A DNA stretch of 64,000 nucleotides, taken from positions 300,170 to 364,169 of the forward strand of contig NZ_LMKO01000001.1 of the NCBI RefSeq assembly GCF_001421705.1, read 5' to 3'. Below, in pieces: positions 59,957 to 64,000 of the stretch; position 1 is the stretch's first letter, and each line of letters starts with the position of its first letter. The notes under the pieces are model-generated. The model was not told where the DNA came from, did no database searches, and saw only the letters and a list, made by a program, of their open reading frames with translations. The stretch comes from Xylophilus sp. Leaf220 (GTDB lineage Bacteria; Pseudomonadota; Gammaproteobacteria; Burkholderiales; Burkholderiaceae_C). A program made the translations under genes and the position numbers.

Positions 59957-60481
59957 ATGCCGCCTGAACCGCCCCGCCGCCCCTGGATCGTGGCCGTGCT
60001 GCTGTCGGCCGTCGCCGCCGTCGTCGCATCCTGCAGGTCGGGCACCGACACGCCCGCGCCGCCCCAGCCGAAGACGCCCGACCCCGCCGCGCCCCCGGTC
60101 GCCACCGGCCCGGTGCCGGGCGACAAGGGCTCGGCCCGCGCCTCGTCGGCCGCCACGCCGCGCGCCTACCGGCAGGACGGCGCCACCCACCTCTACGGCC
60201 TGAACGCGCAGCGCATCTACAAGGGCAAGCTGCCGCCGCTGCTCTACGCGATCGGCACGCTGCAGGTCAACATCGACGCGGCCGGCAAGGTCGGCAAGCT
60301 CGAATGGATGCGCGCCCCGCGCCATGCGCCCGAGGTGATCGCCGAGATCGAGCGCACCGTGCGCGCCGCGGCGCCCTTCCCGGCGCCGGTGCGCCTGGGC
60401 AAGGTGGTCTACACCGACACCTGGCTCTGGGACAAGAGCGGCAAGTTCCAGCTCGACACCCTCACCGAAGGGCAGAACTAG
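59957..60481 (+). CDS. Putative lipoprotein with TonB-C-like domain
   Basis: A 174-aa predicted lipoprotein. The signal WIVAVLLSAVAAVVASC ends in lipobox V-A-S-C (C26). A Pro-rich linker (about 30-65) follows, then a domain with YKGKLPPLLYAIGTLQVNIDAAGKVGKLEWMRAP, resembling the TonB C-terminal fold (read in parts). No TonB N-terminal box or ExbBD partner is seen. Its start is 22 bases from the divergent xdhC start. Function unknown. Confidence 0.72.
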   Translation: MPPEPPRRPWIVAVLLSAVAAVVASCRSGTDTPAPPQPKTPDPAAPPVATGPVPGDKGSARASSAATPRAYRQDGATHLYGLNAQRIYKGKLPPLLYAIGTLQVNIDAAGKVGKLEWMRAPRHAPEVIAEIERTVRAAAPFPAPVRLGKVVYTDTWLWDKSGKFQLDTLTEGQN

Positions 60482-60500
60482 CGGCTGCCGCGCTTCGGCA

Positions 60501-60851
60501 TCAACTGCCGCGGTAGGTGGAATAGGCCCAGGGGCTCACCAGCAACGGCACGTGGTAGTGCTGGTCGGCGTGGGCGATGCCGAAATCGATGCTCACCACG
60601 CTCAGGAAGTTCGGCTCCGGCAGCGTCACGCCGCGGCCGCGGAAATAGCCCGCCACGTCGAACGAGAGCCGGTAGGTGCCGGTGCGCAGCCCGGCGTTGT
60701 CGAACAGCGGCGCATCGGTGCGGCCGTCGTGGTTGAGCACCAGGCGCTGCAGCAGCGTGGCCGCATCGCCGTGGGTGGCGTAGAGGGTGACGGCCATGCC
60801 CGCGGCGGGGCTGCCGTGCATCGTGTCGAGAACGTGGGTGCTGAGGCCCAT
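60501..60851 (-). CDS. uraH: 5-hydroxyisourate hydrolase
   Basis: A 116-aa transthyretin-related enzyme that opens 5-hydroxyisourate to OHCU, the step after PuuD. The active-site residues are visible in [17 protein letters not shown] (His) and HDGRTDAP (Arg), and the family-specific C-terminal tetrapeptide YRGS is intact. AGGAGGT precedes the ATG. The gene is convergent with the TonB-C-like lipoprotein gene, stops 19 bases apart, and diverges from puuE. Confidence 0.96.
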   Translation of the reverse strand: MGLSTHVLDTMHGSPAAGMAVTLYATHGDAATLLQRLVLNHDGRTDAPLFDNAGLRTGTYRLSFDVAGYFRGRGVTLPEPNFLSVVSIDFGIAHADQHYHVPLLVSPWAYSTYRGS

Positions 60852-61141
60852 GGGCCACCTCCTGGAATCGGTTGGACGGAGCGCCCGCCGGCGCCGTGCC
60901 GCGGCGACGGCCGGCCCGCGCGGGGCGAAACCGCGAGTGTAGGCAGACCTGCGGCAAGCCCCTGCACGGCCCGGCACCGCGCACAGCCTTGGTGCACCCC
61001 GGAATCCTCCGGCGCGGTAGGCCAGAATCTCGGGCGGTGCGGCCCCGGCGGCGATCGCGGTACTCGCGTTTTCGAGAAGAATGCGGTTCTGCCCCGGCCC
61101 GTGCCGTTGCCCCGCGACGCGACCCTCACCACCCTGCTTGC

Positions 61142-62098
61142 ATGACCACTTCCGCCGTGTACGACGCCACCCTTCCCTATCCGCGCGACCTGGTCGGCTA
61201 CGGCCGCCACCCGCCGCACGCGCAGTGGCCGGGCGGCGCGCGGATCGCGGTGCAGTTCGTCCTCAACTACGAGGAAGGCGGCGAGAACGCCACGCTGCAC
61301 GGCGATGCCGGATCGGAGCAGTTCCTCTCGGAGATGTTCAACCCGCCGGCCTTCCCCGACCGTCACATGAGCATGGAGGGCATCTACGAGTACGGCTCGC
61401 GTGTCGGCGTCTGGCGCATCCTGCGGGCGTTCGAGGAGCGCGGCCTGCCGCTCACCGTGTTCGGCGTCGGCATGGCCCTGCAGCGCCACCCAGACCTGAC
61501 CCGCGCCTTCGTGGAACTGGGCCACGAGATCGCCTGCCACGGATGGCGCTGGATCCACTACCAGGGCGTGGACGAGGAAACCGAGCGCGCCCACATGCGC
61601 CTGGCACTCGACACCATCGCGCAGATGACCGGCGTGCGGCCCGAGGGCTGGTACACCGGCCGCGACAGCCCCCGCACCCGCCGCCTGGTGGCCGACGACG
61701 GCGGCCTGGCCTACGACAGCGACTACTACGGCGACGACCTGCCCTTCTGGATGAAGGTGCGGCGCACCGACGGCACGGTGGTGCCGCGCCTGGTGGTGCC
61801 CTATACGCTCGACACCAACGACATGCGCTTCTCGCTGCCCCAGGGCTTCGCCCACGGCGAGGACTTCTTCACCTACCTGCGCGACAGCTTCGACGCGCTG
61901 TACGCCGAAGGTGCCGAAACGCCCCGGATGCTCAGCATCGGCATGCACTGCCGGCTGCTCGGCCGGCCGGGGCGCATCGGCGCGCTGCACAAATTCCTGG
62001 ACCATATCCAGAAGCACGACCGCGTCTGGATCTGCCGCCGCATGGACATCGCCCGCCATTGGCAGGCGGTGCACCCCCACACCGAACAAGGCGCCTGA
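61142..62098 (+). CDS. puuE: Allantoinase PuuE (polysaccharide deacetylase-type)
   Basis: A 318-aa metal-independent allantoinase of the polysaccharide deacetylase fold, hydrolysing allantoin to allantoate. Marks are [36 protein letters not shown] (in parts), [44 protein letters not shown] and the LDTNDMRF block. The 290-bp gap to uraH holds the promoters of both and shows no strong hairpin. One base separates its stop from the uraD-allC start. Confidence 0.95.
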   Translation: MTTSAVYDATLPYPRDLVGYGRHPPHAQWPGGARIAVQFVLNYEEGGENATLHGDAGSEQFLSEMFNPPAFPDRHMSMEGIYEYGSRVGVWRILRAFEERGLPLTVFGVGMALQRHPDLTRAFVELGHEIACHGWRWIHYQGVDEETERAHMRLALDTIAQMTGVRPEGWYTGRDSPRTRRLVADDGGLAYDSDYYGDDLPFWMKVRRTDGTVVPRLVVPYTLDTNDMRFSLPQGFAHGEDFFTYLRDSFDALYAEGAETPRMLSIGMHCRLLGRPGRIGALHKFLDHIQKHDRVWICRRMDIARHWQAVHPHTEQGA

Positions 62099-62099
62099 C

Positions 62100-63920
62100 A
62101 TGCCGATCACCCTGGACCAACTCAATGCCGCGTCGCCTGCGGAAGCGGCGGCGCTGCTCGACGGCCTGTACGAGCATTCGCCCTGGATCGTCGAGCAAAC
62201 GGTCGCAGCGGCTACCGCTGCGGCAGCGCCGTTCCGGTCGGTCGCGCATTTCAAGCATGCGCTGGCGGCCACCGTGGCGGCCGCGCCGACGGAGGCGCAG
62301 TTGGCGCTGATCCGCGCCCACCCCGAGCTGGCCGGCAAGGCGATGGTGGACCGGTCGCTCACCGCCGAATCGACGAACGAGCAGCAGGCCGCCGGCCTGA
62401 CCCGGTGCACGCCCGAGGAGTTCGCCCGCATCCAGCAGCTCAACGCCGACTACAACGCGCGCTTCGGCTTCCCGTTCATCCTGGCGGTGCGCGGGCCGCG
62501 CGGCACCGGGCTGGGCAAGGCGCAGATCATCGCCACCTTCGCCCGCCGGCTGCGCCACCACCCCGACGCCGAGCGCGACGAGGCGCTGCGCAACATCCAC
62601 CGCATCGCCGAGATCCGGCTGGCCGACAAGTTCGGCACCGCGCCCACGCTGGGCGACGCGGTGTGGGACTGGCAGGAGTCGCTGGCCGACTTCAGCGACC
62701 CGGGCTTCGCCGAGCAGGGCCAGCTCACCGTGCTCTACCTCACCGAGGCGCACCGGGCCAGCGCCCGCCGCATCGCCGGGTGGATGCGCGAGAGCGGCTG
62801 CGACAGCGTGTCGATCGACGCGGTCGGCAACGTCGTCGGCCGCTACGAGGCCGCCGCCGGCGCCGGCCCGGCGGCCCCCACGCTGATGACCGGGTCGCAC
62901 TACGACACGGTGCGCAACGGCGGCAAGTACGACGGGCGGCTGGGCATCTTCGTGCCGCTGGCCTGCATCCGCGAACTGCACCGCCAGGGCCGCCGCCTGC
63001 CCTTCGCGATCGAGCTGGTGGGCTTCGCCGAGGAGGAAGGCCAGCGCTACAAGGCGACCTTCCTCGGCTCCGGCGCGCTCACCGGGGACTTCAAGCCCGA
63101 ATGGCTCGACCAGCAGGACGCCGACGGCATCACCATGCGCGCCGCGATGCAGCACGCCGGGCTGCCCGCCACGCTCGAGGCCATCGCCGCGCTGCGGCGC
63201 GACGCGGCGCGCTACCTGGGCTTCGTGGAGGTGCACATCGAACAGGGGCCGGTGCTGACGGAGCTCAACCTGCCGCTGGGCATCGTCACCTCGATCAACG
63301 GCAGCGTGCGCTGCGTCTGCGAGGTGATCGGCACCGCCAGCCATGCCGGCACCACGCCGATGGACCGCCGTCGCGACGCCGCCGCGGCCGTGGCCGAGCT
63401 GGCCGTCTACCTGGAGCAGCGGGCCTCGCTCGACGGCGATTCGGTCGGCACCATCGGCATCCTGGAGGTGCCGGGCGGCTCGCTCAACGTGGTGCCGGGC
63501 CGCTGCCGCTTCACCCTCGACATGCGCGCGCCCAACGACCCGCAGCGCGACGCGCTGGCCGCCGACGTGCAGGCGATGCTGGCCGCGATCTGCGCCCGCC
63601 GCGGCGTGCACTTCACCCTGGAGGAGACCGAGCGCGCCGCCGCCGCGCCGAGCGCGCCCGCATGGCAGGCGCGCTGGGAAGCGGCGGTCGAGTCGCTGGG
63701 CGTGCCGCTGCACCGCATGCCCAGCGGCGCCGGCCACGACGCGATGAAGCTGCACCGCATCCTGCCGCAGGCGATGCTCTTCGTGCGCGGCGAGAACGGC
63801 GGCATCAGCCACAACCCGCTCGAGAGCAGCAGCAGCGAGGATATGGACCTGGCGGTGCGCGCCTTCCAGCGGCTGCTCGACGGGCTGGAGACCGAGGCCG
63901 CCGCCGCCGTCGCGACCTGA
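62100..63920 (+). CDS. Fused OHCU decarboxylase - allantoate amidohydrolase
   Basis: A 606-aa two-domain enzyme. Residues 1-165 are UraD (OHCU decarboxylase): catalytic His in RAHPELAGK (H74), FGFPFILAVRG and EALRNIHRIAEIRL. Residues 195-600 are an M20-family allantoate amidohydrolase (AllC/UraC-like): metal ligands in TGSHYDTV (H267), KYDGRLG (D278), FAEEEGQRY (E311-312), VEVHIEQGP (H379) and GAGHDAMKLHRI. The fusion joins the step before allantoin with the one after allantoate. It is coupled to puuE by a 1-base gap. The 3' end is followed after 13 bases by a 55-bp repeat. Confidence 0.93.
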   Translation: MPITLDQLNAASPAEAAALLDGLYEHSPWIVEQTVAAATAAAAPFRSVAHFKHALAATVAAAPTEAQLALIRAHPELAGKAMVDRSLTAESTNEQQAAGLTRCTPEEFARIQQLNADYNARFGFPFILAVRGPRGTGLGKAQIIATFARRLRHHPDAERDEALRNIHRIAEIRLADKFGTAPTLGDAVWDWQESLADFSDPGFAEQGQLTVLYLTEAHRASARRIAGWMRESGCDSVSIDAVGNVVGRYEAAAGAGPAAPTLMTGSHYDTVRNGGKYDGRLGIFVPLACIRELHRQGRRLPFAIELVGFAEEEGQRYKATFLGSGALTGDFKPEWLDQQDADGITMRAAMQHAGLPATLEAIAALRRDAARYLGFVEVHIEQGPVLTELNLPLGIVTSINGSVRCVCEVIGTASHAGTTPMDRRRDAAAAVAELAVYLEQRASLDGDSVGTIGILEVPGGSLNVVPGRCRFTLDMRAPNDPQRDALAADVQAMLAAICARRGVHFTLEETERAAAAPSAPAWQARWEAAVESLGVPLHRMPSGAGHDAMKLHRILPQAMLFVRGENGGISHNPLESSSSEDMDLAVRAFQRLLDGLETEAAAAVAT

Positions 63921-63933
63921 TCTGCAACGCTTC

Positions 63934-63988
63934 GCTATAGTATTGATAGCTAGAGGTCGGCGCCATTCGCCGGCCGCAGGCACTTTTC
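63934..63988 (+). repeat. 55-bp two-hairpin repeat, copy 7 (intergenic)
   Basis: GCTATAGTATTG, ATAGCTAGAGGTCGGCGC, 6-base spacer, CCGGCCGCAGGC, ACTTTTC. It lies 13 bases after the uraD-allC stop at the window edge. The length is exactly 55 bp, as in copies 1-3. Confidence 0.85.
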
Positions 63989-64000
63989 ATTCATAAACCG

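Overview
This is a GC-rich bacterial chromosome segment, most likely from Burkholderiales, family Comamonadaceae (Acidovorax, Variovorax or Xylophilus type). The inference rests on the pyrG-kdsA-eno-ftsB block, four Bug-type (TctC-like) periplasmic receptors, MutL with an endonuclease-type motif, and two families of short GC-rich interspersed repeats of the kind seen in that family. No rRNA, tRNA, CRISPR array, IS element or prophage was seen. Almost all of the window is ordinary dense coding DNA with high GC at third codon positions. One stretch (about 51,850-54,290) is strikingly AT-rich and looks acquired.

Layout. 1-3,247: glutarate catabolism (LysR regulator cut by the window edge, diverging from gcdH and a class III CoA-transferase). 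3,390-10,645: housekeeping and small envelope genes (SDR protein, ferredoxin reductase, lipoproteins, ribosomal oxygenase, SlyD-like PPIase, dut, coaBC). 10,821-17,818: pyrG-kdsA-DUF1330-eno-ftsB, then pnuC and a nicotinamide riboside kinase gene, then hslO. 17,985-24,453: ethanolamine ammonia-lyase (eutBC), gamma carbonic anhydrase, a DUF455 ferritin-like protein and two tandem EAL-HDOD paralogues. 24,643-28,871: two Bug receptors around xerD, and an AEC transporter. 28,944-38,605: queG, tsaE, amiC, a small lipoprotein, DedA, mutL, a lipoprotein hydrolase, miaA, an ABC ATPase and a Cys-rich small protein. 38,818-41,061: katG. 41,173-44,908: LysR regulator, benzoylformate decarboxylase and a Bug receptor. 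44,880-51,828: a GntR-controlled L-threonate/D-erythronate operon (bug-ltnD-denD-otnK-otnC-otnI). 52,293-54,180: the AT-rich ATPase plus nuclease pair. 54,274-57,650: glycerate 2-kinase and an EAL-CBS-GGDEF protein. 57,699-63,920: urate to ureidoglycolate genes (puuD, xdhC, uraH, puuE and a uraD-allC fusion).

How the genes work together. The tetronate operon should turn L-threonate and D-erythronate into dihydroxyacetone phosphate, with the co-encoded Bug protein as the probable binding protein. The ureide block opens the urate ring and carries it to ureidoglycolate and ammonia. GcdH and its CoA-transferase take glutarate to crotonyl-CoA. PnuC imports nicotinamide riboside and the overlapping kinase gene traps it as NMN.

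Most notable signals: (1) the AT-rich two-gene module, an ABC/OLD-type ATPase followed after one base by a protein with a D-X12-E-X-K motif, a candidate anti-phage system of no family I can name; (2) a 55-bp two-hairpin repeat found seven times, five of them inside genes (nadR-like, mutL, miaA, a Bug signal peptide, puuD), always read in the same frame for a given orientation; (3) a second repeat family placed directly after stop codons.
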